Positions 1 to 9,792 of a DNA stretch of 64,000 nt are shown here, piece by piece (position 1 is the stretch's first letter; the number at the start of each line of letters is the position of its first letter). Location: assembly GCA_023014365.1 (NCBI GenBank), contig JAEBUN010000029.1:186001-250000 (forward strand), given 5' to 3'. Under the pieces are notes generated by a model. That model was not told the origin of the DNA and did not search any database. It saw only the letters and a program-made list of their open reading frames with translations. Position numbers and translations under genes: made by a program. The stretch comes from Lepiota brunneoincarnata. Its lineage: Eukaryota; Basidiomycota; Agaricomycetes; Agaricales; Agaricaceae.

Positions 1-348
1 GGAGTATGAATCAATATATTAATTGATCTGCCGGACCGGCTAGGTGCCTCCGGGACCCCGTACAGGTAGGTAGGAAGGGGGGAGCTGGGCCTGGGGCATC
101 CCTCCCACTCGGACCCCTCATAGCATGGTTACCTGATGAGAGGCCGGCCCACTGCGTAGTCTTATACACTACGGCTTTTTCGTCTGTCTGTCTGTGTGTA
201 ATTCCTTAGCCAGATCCTTACTTAAGCGTCAGGCCGGCCGTCTCCGAAGATAGGGCAGCAAGCTGCGAAAGTGCGAGGTCTTGGAATCGAACCAAGAAAG
301 ATCCCAAAAGCCACAACAATAGCGCGCCTAACGACCTACGCTAAGACG
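1..348. other. Left-edge noncoding sequence upstream of NLR-A
   Basis: I see no credible gene here. A short TCTG microsatellite lies near 181-198. From about 298 onward the sequence matches the DNA just upstream of NLR-B (near 56617), while 1-297 has no counterpart there, so the left edge of the segmental duplication falls at about 297-298. The proximal promoter of NLR-A must lie largely here, and it therefore differs from the promoter of NLR-B. Confidence 0.6.
273..296 (-). other. tRNA T-arm / B-box relic at duplication edge
   Basis: Read on the minus strand, 280-296 forms a perfect tRNA T-arm: a 5-bp stem CTTGG/CCAAG around loop TTCGATT. It contains a consensus Pol III B box, GGTTCGATTCC, at 283-293. 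The next seven bases (273-279) could be a 3' acceptor strand. The 5' two thirds of a tRNA would lie at 297-350, but that DNA belongs to the duplicated NLR leader and shows no A box. I infer a truncated tRNA gene cut by the rearrangement. Chance similarity is possible. Confidence 0.3.
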
Positions 349-3300
349 ATGACCTCCACTCCACCCACCGGCTTACAAGCCTCAGCAGTCGCCATGGTTG
401 CTCATGGATTACCCACCACCCCTGGTCGTGTTACACCCCCGACAGGCGTTGTCAACCCACCTATAAAAAGCTCCTCCGCCGCCATTAACCTGGCTGAGAC
501 AGTGGCAAACATCGCAAAGGAGGCCAGCGAAGTGCTCACGAACGTGCCGTACGTCGGGGTTGTTGCAGGAGTTCTGCTCCATATCATCGAGATCAGAGAG
601 GTGCATAAAATTACTGGAAAACTAGAGATCAACCTGTCTACAATCTGACCGTCCAACAGGAAATTCAAATCGAAAAGGGTCAGTCTCGCGAACTCATCGA
701 TAAGATATTGCGCAGGTCGCGGGGCATCCTAAGCGGCCTACTCAAACTCGCCCGATCCCCGAACAGGGAGCGACTCAAGGACACAGAAAAGCAAATGGAA
801 GAGTACAATCTGTGCGTTATTTGATCTCCTTCGCCCTGCGTACGCATTTGCTTAGCTGCCGTGCAGTCTCCTTCAGCAAATTCTTAGCGCACTCAAGACA
901 AGAGTTCCCAAGGGAAAGCGCGCAAAATTAGGGGCCAAAATTGATCAATATATAAATCGGAAGTCAAGAATTGAAACTCTCGCAAAGTATGACCGTCTTA
1001 TCAATGAGTTCAACGCCGATTTCGTTGTATGTTCGGATGTCGCACTTCTACTGCGTGTTCTCATTCCAGCTCTATAGAACGTTCTTCTGATCGACCTCGT
1101 TAATCCTCTTCAACCCATTCCGGCGCCTTCAGGCCCTGCAAGGTACGACGTCCACCATTTTATCTATAACCAGAGCCCTGATAGTTGTTCCCCTTACTCA
1201 GTGTCTTCTACAAACCCATTCCATACCCTGACGAGATGATCGGGAGAGACGAAGAAAAGTCCAAGGTCATCGAAACACTCCTCAACCACGCCTTGCCACG
1301 GGTGGCCATCTTGGGGGCTGGCGGGATGGGGAAAACGACTCTCGCTCTGGCCACCTTGCATGATCCTGTAGTGATCGAACGATATCCATCACGATACTTT
1401 GTCTCCTGTGAGGCGGTTACATCCCTTTTTGGTTTGGTTTCGGAAATTGCCAATTCCCTGCATATCCCGCCGGCTGAACGCAATGAATCGTTGGCTGACA
1501 CCGTTCTCTCTCGACTTCACAAGGGCGGCATCCTGTACTTGGATAACTTTGAGACTATTTGGGAGGATGAAGCGATCCGATGGGATGTGGAGGGCTTATT
1601 GTCCCGCCTTGATCGCGTTCCCGGATGTGCCATCGTCATGACCATGCGAGGTACACAGCGCCCGTCTAGAGTTTCCTGGTCAAAGCCATTACTCCCGCCT
1701 TTGGAGCAACTGCGCGACGTCGACTCAAAGTTGATATTCGACAAGTCGGGTGTGCTCGCAGATGAGTTCACTGAAAAATTGCTCCACGCTGCCAATGGAA
1801 TACCCCTGGCTATTAAACTCGTCATCGCTCGATTGCAGGAGGGGAATGAACAGCCTAAATCATTGTGGGCCCGATGGCAACGGACACAGACAAATGCTAT
1901 AGGAACGGGTCGCATGCACCGCTTATCCAATCTCGATGTCTCTATACACCTGTCTGTACACAGTCCACGTATGCGAACAGATCCAAGTGCAATTCTGGTT
2001 TTTTGCATGCTATCAAGCCTTCCCGACGGGTTTCCATGTCGACAGGAGGCCATTGATGAATTGCAAACCCACATGCCAAGAACTATCCGTCTTCAGGAGA
2101 TATTGGTGACCCTACAACAGGTTTCGCTGGTCCACATTGACGGAGCCGAGGGGCAATCCAGATACCGAATGCTTGTGCCGATCCGGGAATTTGGGACGAA
2201 GCTGGAAATGGGCTACCCCCTCGATGACTGCTTAGTCGCCTTCTACGCCGATATGATGAGTTGTCATGCTGATTATGCGATTCCTGCCAGCCATGGGATA
2301 ATTCCGCCGGAACTTCTCAACATCCACTCAGTCTTAACCATGGCACTAAACAAAGACACAGTGGATGAGAAGATTGTCATTGCTTCTATCATTTTTACCT
2401 ACTGGTCCTCTTATATCGGCAATCACACTGAGGAGATTATAGACCTGGCGAAACGGAAAGCAGTTGGGAAACCAGGCTTACACGCACAATGTATTTCGGC
2501 GCTGGCAGACGTTTACGTGCGACAGGATAAGCTAGATGAAGCCGAGTCGTCTTTTACGAAAACCATCGAGCTTCATCGCCAGTCGCATGATGTGCTTGGT
2601 GAGGCCGATGATGTCCAGAAGCTGGGAGAGCTCTATTTGCGACAGGATAGGCTAGATGAAGCCGAGTCGTCTTTCACGAAAGCCATTGAACTTCATCGCC
2701 AGTCGCATACTGTGCTTGGCGAGGCCAATGATGTCCAATTGCTGGGACAAGTGTATTTGCGACGGGATAAGCTAGATGAAGCCGAGTCGTCTTTCACCAA
2801 AGCCATTGAGCTTCATCGCCAGTTGCATGCTGTGCTTAGCGAGGCCAACGATGTTCACGGGCTTGGAAAAGTGTATTTGCGACGGGATAAACTAAATGAA
2901 GCCGAGTCATCTTTCATGAAAGCCATCGAGCTTCATCGCCAATCGCATACCGTGTTTGGTGAGGCCAATGATGTCCAGATGCTAGGAGAGGTCTATGTGC
3001 GGCAGGATAAGCTAGAGGAAGCCGAGTCGTCTTTCACAAAAGCCATTGAGCTTCATCGCCAGTCGCATGTTGTGATTGGCGAGGCCGATGATGTCCAGAA
3101 GCTAGGAGATGTCTATTTACGGCAGAATAGGCTAGACGAAGCCGAGTCGTCTTTCATGAAAGCCATCAAGCTTCATCGCCAGTCACGTACTGTGCTTGGT
3201 GAGGCCAATGATGTCCAGAAGCTAGGAGAGCTCTATTGGCGACGGGACAAGCTAGATGAAGCCGAGTCGTCTTTCACGAAAGCCATCGAGCTTCATCGCC

Positions 3301-3989
3301 AGTCGCATGCTGTCATTAACGAGGCCAACGATGTTTACGGGCTGGGACAAGTGTATTTGCAGCAGGATAAACTAGACGAAGCCGAGTCGTCTTTCACGAA
3401 AGCCATCGAGCTTCATCGCCAGTCGCACGCTGTGTTTGGTGAGGCCAATGATGTCCAGATGCTAGGAGAGGTTTATTTGCGACGGGATAAGCTAGACGAA
3501 GCCGAGTCGTCTTTCACGAAAGCCATCGAGCTTCATCGCCAGTCGCATACTGTGCTTGGCGAGGCCAATGATGTCCAATTGCTCGGACAAGTGTATTTAC
3601 GACGGGATAAGCTGGACGAGGCCGAATCGTCTTTCACGAAAGCCATTGAGCTTCATCACCAGTTGCATGCTGTGCTTGGCGAGGCCAATGATACCCAGCT
3701 GCTAGGAGAGGTTTATTTGCGACAAGACAAGCTAGACAAAGCCGAGTCGTCTTTCATGAAAGCCATTGAGCTCTATTGCCAGTCACAGTCTGTGCTTGGG
3801 GAGGCAAATGGTGTTGGGAAGCTGGGGGAAGTGTATTTGCGGCGGGATAGGTTGGGTGACGCTGAGCAATATTTGACCCGGGCTCTTCTTCTTCACCACC
3901 AGTGCCAGTCACCACAAAATGAAGCTGTCGATCTGCATTTTCTTGAACGGGTTCGGAAAGACAGGGAGGTGTCCAAACCACTAGCATAA
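349..3989 (+). CDS. NLR-A: MLKL/HeLo-like - NB-ARC - TPR protein
   Basis: Predicted NLR-type signalling protein of 1138 residues. The five-exon model is join(349..600, 660..811, 867..1026, 1078..1142, 1202..3989); all introns are GT-AG, 51-59 bp, and the phases fit. Exons 1-3 encode an alpha-helical N-terminus resembling the four-helix MLKL/HeLo-like module of agaric NLRs. NB-ARC follows: the GRD motif, P-loop GAGGMGKT (about residues 247-255), a Walker B-like ILYLDNFETIW, a TMRG sensor block and a GIPLA motif. The C-terminus (about 647-1126) is twelve 40-residue TPRs. The acceptor at 1077 is preferred because the alternative AG at 1069 is lost in paralogue B. Start ATG 349 is the first in frame that both copies share. 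In this family, ligand sensing by the repeats is thought to trigger NB-ARC oligomerisation and N-terminal membrane attack or cell death; that role is inferred here. No stops or frameshifts are seen. Confidence 0.85.
2511..3950 (+). repeat. Twelve tandem 120-bp TPR units of NLR-A
   Basis: Twelve head-to-tail units of exactly 120 bp (40 codons) start with VYLRRDKLDEAESSF-like residues and contain KAIELHRQ and GEANDVQ blocks. Several units are nearly identical at the DNA level, while the last one (LGDAEQYLTRALLLHH) is divergent and shared with paralogue B. Unit-length periodicity with no partial units points to unequal crossing-over or replication slippage in frame. Confidence 0.95.
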
Positions 3990-5666
3990 GCGGTCGCCTG
4001 TATACTGTACACCTTATCATATATATCCCATCTCCAGATGTTCAGGTTTATAGTTGGTAACTAGGCATCACAATGTTGCAGCAAACAAAACTACCGGGTT
4101 GACCAGTAAGGGAAACATTAGTTCGTGGTGGGATTGAATCGGTGGACGTGTATGTAGATGCAGGGAAGGATGATGGGATTGGGAGCGTCACGCATACGGG
4201 TGAGGGTGGTGCACTGTCAGTGCAGTGCTACAAGGGACTGGAGACGCATGAACAGAGCCATACACGAGTGCTAATAGCACAAACGAGAAAACGAAGGAAC
4301 TCACAAGAGGCTACTCAGAAATCCTACCTCGAGTCTCTCCATCAATAGCCTACTGCCAGCCCCGAAGCTTGGCACTCTGGGACCCACCGACAGCCCGAAC
4401 CAAGAACGGGGCGAGGATCCCATGAACAGTTGCCTAGATCGAGTCTTCGTAATTTAGTCCTTCTGCACAGGGTATGAGTCCGGTACAACCAGAGAACGTG
4501 GTAATGTTCTTATGGCTGCAACAGGTCGCGGCTGGTTTGTTGTTGATGGGCGTATGGTGGGTTGCGCTAAACATTTTGTTGGAACGCAAATAAGTGGCAG
4601 GGTCGTGGACCCACAATCCCCTTGGACACACATTCAACAGCCTTGCCCTTTATTAAATACGTGCCTTGACCTTATACTTCTTCCCTTTGTAGCGCCTTTA
4701 TGGCTCCCCCATTATCCTTTTAGATATGTAGATATATATTACAGACAGTTCACGGACGCTCCCCTCAGTGCTCGCGCGTAAACGAGTGACTGAGATTAAC
4801 TGTTTCCTACACATTTGGTTGTATCTGACGTTGTAAAGCAGATGGTGGGGCAACTAGCTTAGGCTTCATGAGGAACAAGAATAGGAAAAGATCCAAAATT
4901 GAGGAAGAAACTGTTGGTGACTCCGTTGCTCTCATATGCCACCCTGGCCTTGCCCAGCTCCTCCGATATCCTATGCAGTGGGAGAGGTCTCCAACTGACC
5001 ACCAATTTTATATGGATGATGTGAACAGGGACAGTATGACGATGCTCATGTCCAGAAATCGGGGCGTGCTCGGTTGCAAATGGTGAGAGATAAATGTTTT
5101 GCGCGCTCGGTGGCAACTGCCTGCTGGCCTCCTCGCACAGGCACGGCAAGGTTAGTCATCAGCTCCGTCCTTGCCCATGCACATACACCGCAACTAATCT
5201 CGCTGTCCTTCAGACTTTTGGAATGTATTACACGTGGACTCTTCCAATAGCCGGCAGGGACGCTCAGAACCACCATCGTTGATGGACCGTAACATCCTTG
5301 CCCTCAGTAGGTACTCTCCTCATTGACTGTCACAACACCCAACAGATTCGCATGGCTCACCCCGCACCGCACTCTGTCGCACATTTGCAACCTATATCAT
5401 CCCAGGATAGCAACCCGCCGCAGTTGGGCCCCTCCTCCCCTCCTAACCAGCCTTGGCCTCCTCTCGAGTCTGCAGAGCGTCTGCAATGACCTCGAAAGTC
5501 GACGCCACCGCAAATGGCTGCCCCCTCCCCAGGCAACCAACTGACTCAGTCGGATGGGAGACATCCTTAGTGCTGGTACGTTCTACTACTTTGCACACCA
5601 CACTGGTCATTAAAAGCACGACAGTGTCCCTCGAGATCAGAGGCCTCGAAGCACTCGTTGCTCGAT
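3990..5666. other. Intergenic DNA downstream of NLR-A
   Basis: I find no ORF with recognisable motifs in this 1.7 kb; the short ORFs are not conserved as reading frames in copy B. The sequence matches 59471-61160 (copy B) with many substitutions and indels, as expected for noncoding DNA. It contains the solo LTR at 4577-4811. The 3' part (about 4850-5660) corresponds to DNA that in copy B lies between the NLR and the acyl-CoA synthetase promoter. Confidence 0.6.
4577..4811 (+). mobile_element. Solo LTR (copia-like), TSD CATTT
   Basis: A 235-bp insertion begins TGTTGG, ends CCTACA and is flanked by 5-bp direct repeats CATTT (4572-4576 and 4812-4816). Copy B (about 60305) holds a single CATTT and no insertion, so it is the empty site. 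Near its 3' end the LTR has a palindromic CTCAGT...ACTGAG hairpin like those in the Copia-1 and Copia-2 LTRs. It is therefore probably a copia LTR left by LTR-LTR recombination after the segmental duplication. Confidence 0.85.
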
Positions 5667-5671
5667 GTTGC

Positions 5672-5955
5672 TGTAGGAATTTTACAAGCCAGTGGACAGT
5701 CGACGCGACGTCGGCTGGACTCTCTCGTTAGTCTCTATTTGGACATGGACCCTACTTGCGCAAATCGCGATCTCGCGATTTATTTACTATTTTATTTCTA
5801 TTCCCATTCAGTAAAAACTTCGGTTACCTGGCATACGGACACGTAGCTAGGCTTTCCTCAGTACTTGTGCATATAATGAGTAACTGAGGTGAGCATCCAC
5901 ATTTACATCCACTATACTTATGTTAAGCTTATGATTGTAGTCTTATATTCTTACA
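5672..5955 (+). repeat. Copia-1 5' LTR (with 59-bp extension to 6014)
   Basis: The 284-bp LTR matches 26460-26743. It is followed by a 59-bp extension (5956-6014) absent after the 3' LTR. The extension repeats the LTR end TCTTATATTCTTACA and carries a second, diverged copy of the LTR hairpin strand (GTGCGTATAAC...GTGACTGAG). The primer site abuts the extension, so the extension may have been the functional U5 end. It could stem from recombination with a related LTR. Confidence 0.85.
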
Positions 5956-6014
5956 GGTTAGCTAATATAGAGTACTCGTGCGTATAACAAGTGACTGAGT
6001 CTTATATTCTTACA

Positions 6015-6027
6015 GGTTATGGGCCCC
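6015..6027 (+). promoter_or_regulatory. Copia-1 primer-binding site (half tRNA-iMet)
   Basis: GGTTATGGGCCCC directly follows the LTR-end sequence TTACA. GGTTATGGGCCC is the reverse complement of the anticodon stem-loop region GGGCCCATAACC of eukaryotic initiator tRNA-Met. Some copia-type elements, such as Ty5, use a half tRNA of this kind as primer for minus-strand DNA. Copia-2 has the same sequence in the same place. Confidence 0.7.
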
Positions 6028-6049
6028 GACCAGTTGCTAAATCCACACA

Positions 6050-6255
6050 ATGAGCTCTGCAACATCAGACATCCTCCCTTCCTCCATTCCGAAACTCGAC
6101 CCTGGCAGGATCAAACTGGGCTATCTTCATGCTCAGGTTCAAAGCAGCCATCCAGGGCAAGGGGCTCTGGGGCCATTTTGATGGTACCGAGATGTGCCCC
6201 CAGCTGACCAGACATGACAGCTGCTGCCATGACCACACAGGGACAGACACCCACC
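6050..6255 (+). pseudogene. Copia-1 gag, N-terminal fragment
   Basis: The start of a copia gag is visible: ATG at 6050, a leader ending near KLDP, then a frame change of one base into a stretch reading GSNWAIFMLRFKAAIQGKG and LWGHFDGTE. The same motif, GKGLWGHFDG, occurs in Copia-2 gag. Coding then stops at the Gypsy-2 insertion (target duplication ACAAC, 6256-6260) and resumes at 22339. The frameshift makes it nonfunctional. Confidence 0.75.
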
Positions 6256-6260
6256 ACAAC

Positions 6261-6646
6261 TGTTACCTGGGTTAGGGGTTCGCTCTTGAGTAGCACGGCG
6301 TTTGTGGCAAGATGTCTATACAGACTTGGTCTTGTCCTACTAGGTGTGACTTAGAGACGACTGAGCACTATAGTCCAGCCGGTTTAAGGGCAAAGAGATA
6401 TAGGAGGCAAGAACTGTATAACACTAAGATAAGGATACAAGGTATTGTACTGTATCCTTATATACTTCTAAGTGTGGCTGTACTCCTACTATAATAGTTT
6501 GGACCAGGGTAGCTATGAGTCAGAGATAAGAAAACATGAGGTGTATACTAAGAATAGTCCTTCTGATGTACACTACTGATGGTTTCATAGTGACATGGGA
6601 ATGTGAGCTAAAAGTAACTGTCCTTCTGATATGGCTTCTGGTAACA
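6261..6646 (-). repeat. Gypsy-2 3' LTR
   Basis: 386 bp, matching 21948-22333 with about ten or more differences, mostly CpG-type transitions. It contains the predicted TATA box and mRNA start (on the minus strand) whose complement forms the self-priming site next to the other LTR. Confidence 0.9.
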
Positions 6647-6927
6647 TTAGGTCTGTTTCTAGAGTTGTTTTCCATACAACTCATTAGTTTCCTTCTTCTG
6701 GGTACTCGGCTAGGTAGTTTGGTTCATAGTAATCGATCTGTGGTTGGTCAGTGGAGTCTGGTCTGGGGGGAATGACGGGGGAGAAGGTGGGAGTGGGAGT
6801 TCTGTGAAGATCGAGTATGGTGGCGGTTTCTGGGGATGGGGGTTGTCCTGGGTAAAAGATGTCGTATAGAAGGCGTCTGAAACGGGGACTTTCAATCCTT
6901 TCTTCTGGTGGGGTGATTGGGTTTGCT

Positions 6928-7666
6928 TCAGAAGGAACCGCATGGTTCTCCTGTAATGTTTGATTTGGCCACGTCATCATAGCATTCCTCATAGTAATCG
7001 TCATGGGTGAGGTCGATGTATTGATGGTGAGTTGTGGGAGTGGTCGAGGGACGGGTTGTAGGATTTCTGGAGTAGGGGGCGTGTCGAGTCTTTCGACTTG
7101 GGCATTTGGTCCGTTTATGGCGCAGTTGGAAGACAGCGCAGTGGGGGCATCTGTATTTGATGCAGTCGTATGAGTAGTGCCCTGGGGCATATTGCTTGCA
7201 TCCGAGGCAGGCAAATTGGGGGCAATCCATGGCCCAGTGTCCTGTGTGTCTGCATTGGATGCAGACTGATCTGTCGGTGGTTCGGGGGTTGTTTGTGAGT
7301 GAATGGGGTTGGGGGAGTTCCAAATCAGGACGTTGTTATTGGCGACAGTGTGGGTGGTGTCTTTGGTGGGGGTGAGAAGTCTGAAGGGATTTCTGATACT
7401 GGTGGGCTTTCTTCCCTTGTTGGGGACGGTGGTGATGATAGTGGCAGTGGTCGTCGTGGTAGTGGTGGGGATGGTTGTGGTGGGGGGCTGCGAGGTATGT
7501 ACCTCATTTTGTTTGGGTAGGTTCTTCGACACCTCAGACATGAGGCCCGATCTTGAGCGGAGAAGTCGCTCGAGTGATTCTGCCCAGGTGCGTTGCGTAT
7601 TGTATGCAGTAGCAAGAGCCTTAGTCTGTCGTACGTGGTGGGTATAGTCGTACCAGAGTTGTCGGT
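6928..7666 (-). pseudogene. Gypsy-2 ORF3, C-terminal part (double zinc knuckle)
   Basis: This is the C-terminal portion of a third ORF downstream of pol; its start is at 15933 beyond the Gypsy-1 insertion. A Thr/Pro-rich linker precedes two CCHC knuckles, CIQCRHTGHWAMDC (C-x2-C-x4-H-x4-C) and CLGCKQYAPGHYSYDC (C-x2-C-x6-H-x4-C), then a CPHC pair and an acidic tail ending SNITGEPCGSF. A one-base deletion before the knuckles shifts the frame relative to the N-terminal half. Gypsy-3 and Gypsy-4 carry homologues. Role unknown; nucleic-acid binding is inferred from the knuckles. Confidence 0.7.
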
Positions 7667-7671
7667 CGTAT

Positions 7672-8332
7672 TGTCATATCCACACCAAACCTAGAGCTTA
7701 ACCATTAGGCTTCGGCTTCTCGACTCCACGTGTGCTCCACACGACAACCCTATGCCCTCTGACTCGGCCCCGACTGGCTCCGACCGCAACCCTTCGCCCC
7801 GATCATGCGACCTACCTCTACACGTGCCACGATCACCTGACCCTCGGTGCTCCCATTGTCCAGTTCTCCATTCTCCGTCCGTAATCAGAATACGTTACCA
7901 GTCTCCATACCCGTACCAGTCTCCATTCCATTCGAAATTATTCGTAATCCGCTTGTAACCATATGGGTCTCCGCTTCACTCCGCACGTAGCCAGTACGAG
8001 TCATAATTCGTCGAGCTAGTAGTATATATACCGTAGGCACTTGGCTTGTACTCCTCAGTCTGATAATCGAATCGAGCAGTGGACCAGTCCCCTGTTCCCT
8101 ATCCTCCTCTCTCTCTGCCTCGCTCCGCTTCGGCCCCGACTTCCTGAAATACGGACTCGGACAGTAGGAGGGCACAGCACATAAGCTGAGGCCGCAAGTC
8201 CACTCTCCGCCCGAAGTACTCCGCCTCGGTCCCGCCGTCTACGTACTGACGTCGTCCCATCCCCCGGTTACCTTATACCAAGGATACCACCCCGACCCTC
8301 CGCTTCGGTTCCGACCCGCACCGGCTCTAACA
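7672..8332 (+). repeat. Gypsy-1 5' LTR
   Basis: 661 bp, TGTCAT...CTAACA, nearly identical to 14894-15554 and related to the solo LTR at 28158-28817. It carries a TATA box at 8023-8030 and, 34 bp downstream, the sequence AGTCTGATAAT (8057-8067) that I take as the mRNA 5' end. Confidence 0.95.
8023..8067 (+). promoter_or_regulatory. Gypsy-1 LTR core promoter and predicted mRNA start
   Basis: TATATATA at 8023-8030 is followed 34 bp later by AGTCTGATAAT at 8057-8067. This spacing suits Pol II initiation at or just before the A of AGTCTG. The same 11 bases are complementary to the sequence immediately after the LTR (8335-8345), which fixes the likely start of the genomic RNA. Confidence 0.6.
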
Positions 8333-8334
8333 GT

Positions 8335-8345
8335 ATTATCAGACT
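8335..8345 (+). promoter_or_regulatory. Gypsy-1 self-priming primer-binding site
   Basis: ATTATCAGACT lies two bases after the 5' LTR and is the exact reverse complement of AGTCTGATAAT at 8057-8067, the predicted 5' end of the element's own RNA. In Tf1 of fission yeast an 11-base match of this kind lets the folded mRNA 5' end prime reverse transcription in place of a tRNA. I saw no obvious tRNA match here. Confidence 0.65.
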
Positions 8346-8385
8346 CAAACTCCTCCTGTCCATTACACTCTAATCCTTTCTAACC

Positions 8386-9792
8386 ATGGTCTCTCGAACA
8401 GTCACCCGTCCCCGCACTCGGGTAACTCCAGCTGCTCGCCATAGCAAACGCATCATTCGACAATCTCCTTCCGAGGAATTACAACCCGACCCCCCAAGGG
8501 TTTCTCCCCCTTGCCAACAATCCATCGTGCCCTCAACTCCAGACCGGTTCAGTGAAGATATTCAACCTTCACTATTCCAGACTCCCGACGGCCCCGACGG
8601 TGGCCCCGACCCAAATCCCGATCCCAGCGACCCTGGTGATCCCAACGACTACCCTGACAATGGGGACGGACCCCCGGACGACGACGAACCGTCAGACAAC
8701 AACGACAACAATAACAACATTCCGCCTGGCAACACCCAAAATGACCATGACCAACTCCTGCTCCGAGTTTTCCAACGAATAGCCGATCAAATGGACGGCC
8801 GTGGGAACTCTCAACCCCCACAGCCTCCCCGAACCCCCCATACCAAGGCTCGTGAACCTGACATCTTTACAGGTTCCGACCCCACCAAACTCAAACCTTT
8901 CCTCTTCCAATGTCGACTCTACTTCCGTACTAACCCGGCCCAGTTCGCTATCCCCGCCACCAAGGTCAACTTCGCGTTGACGTACCTTACCGGCGTGGCC
9001 CAGCAACACTTCGAAATCGGCCTCGACGAGGCTGACAACCACGGAATAATGCACGATTGGATCGAGGACTGGGATCAGTTCACCCTGGAACTGCAGACCA
9101 ATTTCGGTCCCGCAGATCCGACTGGAGAAGCTGCTGAGCAGCTTGACTCCCTCCGAATGCGCTATGACAAAAAGATCGCCGTCTACAACGTCGACTTTCT
9201 CCATCTGGCCGGCCAACTCCGCTGGGGTGATGAGGTATTCTGTCACCGCTACTACAAAGGCCTCCCCGACCGCATCCAGGACATTCTGTCCAATCAGCCC
9301 GACGGCAAGCCCGACACCTTCATCGAAATGCGAGCAGCAGCGATGAAGATCGATGCTCGCTACTGGGAACGCCAACGTGAGAAGGCCCGCGCCAAAGCCG
9401 CTTTGGACCCGACCGCCTCTAGGAAACCTGGAGGCAACCCATCCCCTTCCACCGCGACAAACCATCAACCTGCTGCCAAGCCTGCCAACAGTAACAACAA
9501 AGGCAGCACCCCCAGTAATAACATCTTCAAGGGCAATCCGCCCAACCCGTCCGCCGGTCAGAAATCGGCCCCACCAAAGTCCGACCTTACTAGTAAACTT
9601 GGTAAGGACGGTAAATTAACCCCCGAGGAACGTCAACGACGTTTCGACAATAACCTCTGCCTTGTCTGCGCAGATCCCAATCACAGGGCTGCCAACTGCG
9701 ACAAGAAGAAATTCCCTGACGCCAAGGCTAAAGGCCGACAGGCTCAGATTTCCGAGACAGACGCGCCGGCTCTCCCGAGCTCGGAAAAATAG
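8386..9792 (+). CDS. Gypsy-1 Gag
   Basis: Open frame of 468 codons from ATG 8386. The N-terminal third is low-complexity (Pro, Asp, Asn rich). A capsid-like retrotransposon Gag domain follows (about residues 155-320), with the typical [20 protein letters not shown] opening. Near the C-terminus there is a zinc knuckle, [14 protein letters not shown] (C-x2-C-x4-H-x4-C). Gag should form the particle that packages the element RNA. The frame ends GAA AAA TAG, and pol continues without a start codon in the -1 frame, so a -1 shift on the AAA codon is the probable route to Pol. Unlike pol, gag has no indels. Confidence 0.88.
   Translation: MVSRTVTRPRTRVTPAARHSKRIIRQSPSEELQPDPPRVSPPCQQSIVPSTPDRFSEDIQPSLFQTPDGPDGGPDPNPDPSDPGDPNDYPDNGDGPPDDDEPSDNNDNNNNIPPGNTQNDHDQLLLRVFQRIADQMDGRGNSQPPQPPRTPHTKAREPDIFTGSDPTKLKPFLFQCRLYFRTNPAQFAIPATKVNFALTYLTGVAQQHFEIGLDEADNHGIMHDWIEDWDQFTLELQTNFGPADPTGEAAEQLDSLRMRYDKKIAVYNVDFLHLAGQLRWGDEVFCHRYYKGLPDRIQDILSNQPDGKPDTFIEMRAAAMKIDARYWERQREKARAKAALDPTASRKPGGNPSPSTATNHQPAAKPANSNNKGSTPSNNIFKGNPPNPSAGQKSAPPKSDLTSKLGKDGKLTPEERQRRFDNNLCLVCADPNHRAANCDKKKFPDAKAKGRQAQISETDAPALPSSEK

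Larger units (their letters stand above)
298..5671 (+). repeat. Segmental duplication, copy A (left part)
   Basis: This block aligns colinearly with 56617 to about 61160: NLR leader, five NLR exons, 3' flank and intergenic DNA. The differences are mainly substitutions plus a few events: seven extra TPR units in copy A, a solo LTR at 4577-4811 present only in A, and about 220 bp near 59566-59785 present only in B. Copy A is then cut by Copia-1 at 5671/5672 and resumes at 26749. Confidence 0.85.

Noticed and set aside
1027..1069. Alternative acceptor at 1069 for NLR-A intron 3
   Set aside because: It leads to a stop within seven codons and the AG is absent in NLR-B, whereas AG at 1077 keeps the frame in both.
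1185..1201. Start of the NLR-A protein at the long exon (first in-frame codon near 1185)
   Set aside because: That codon is TTG, and four upstream exons with consistent splice phases add a recognisable N-terminal domain.
2511..3950. Direct repeats of constant length that could suggest a CRISPR-like or satellite array
   Set aside because: The units are 120 bp, in frame, without spacers, and encode consensus TPR helices; they are protein repeats.
4142..4348. Short frames downstream of NLR-A
   Set aside because: The corresponding region in copy B has indels that break the frames, so they are not conserved as coding sequence.
7885..8175. 96-codon minus-strand frame within the Gypsy-1 LTRs (also at 15107-15397)
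   Set aside because: It is conserved only because the LTRs are copies; no coding signal, and the related solo LTR at 28158 does not keep the frame.
8692..9468. 258-codon minus-strand frame across Gypsy-1 gag
   Set aside because: No motif, and the opposite frame encodes a clear Gag with zinc knuckle; it is a shadow frame.
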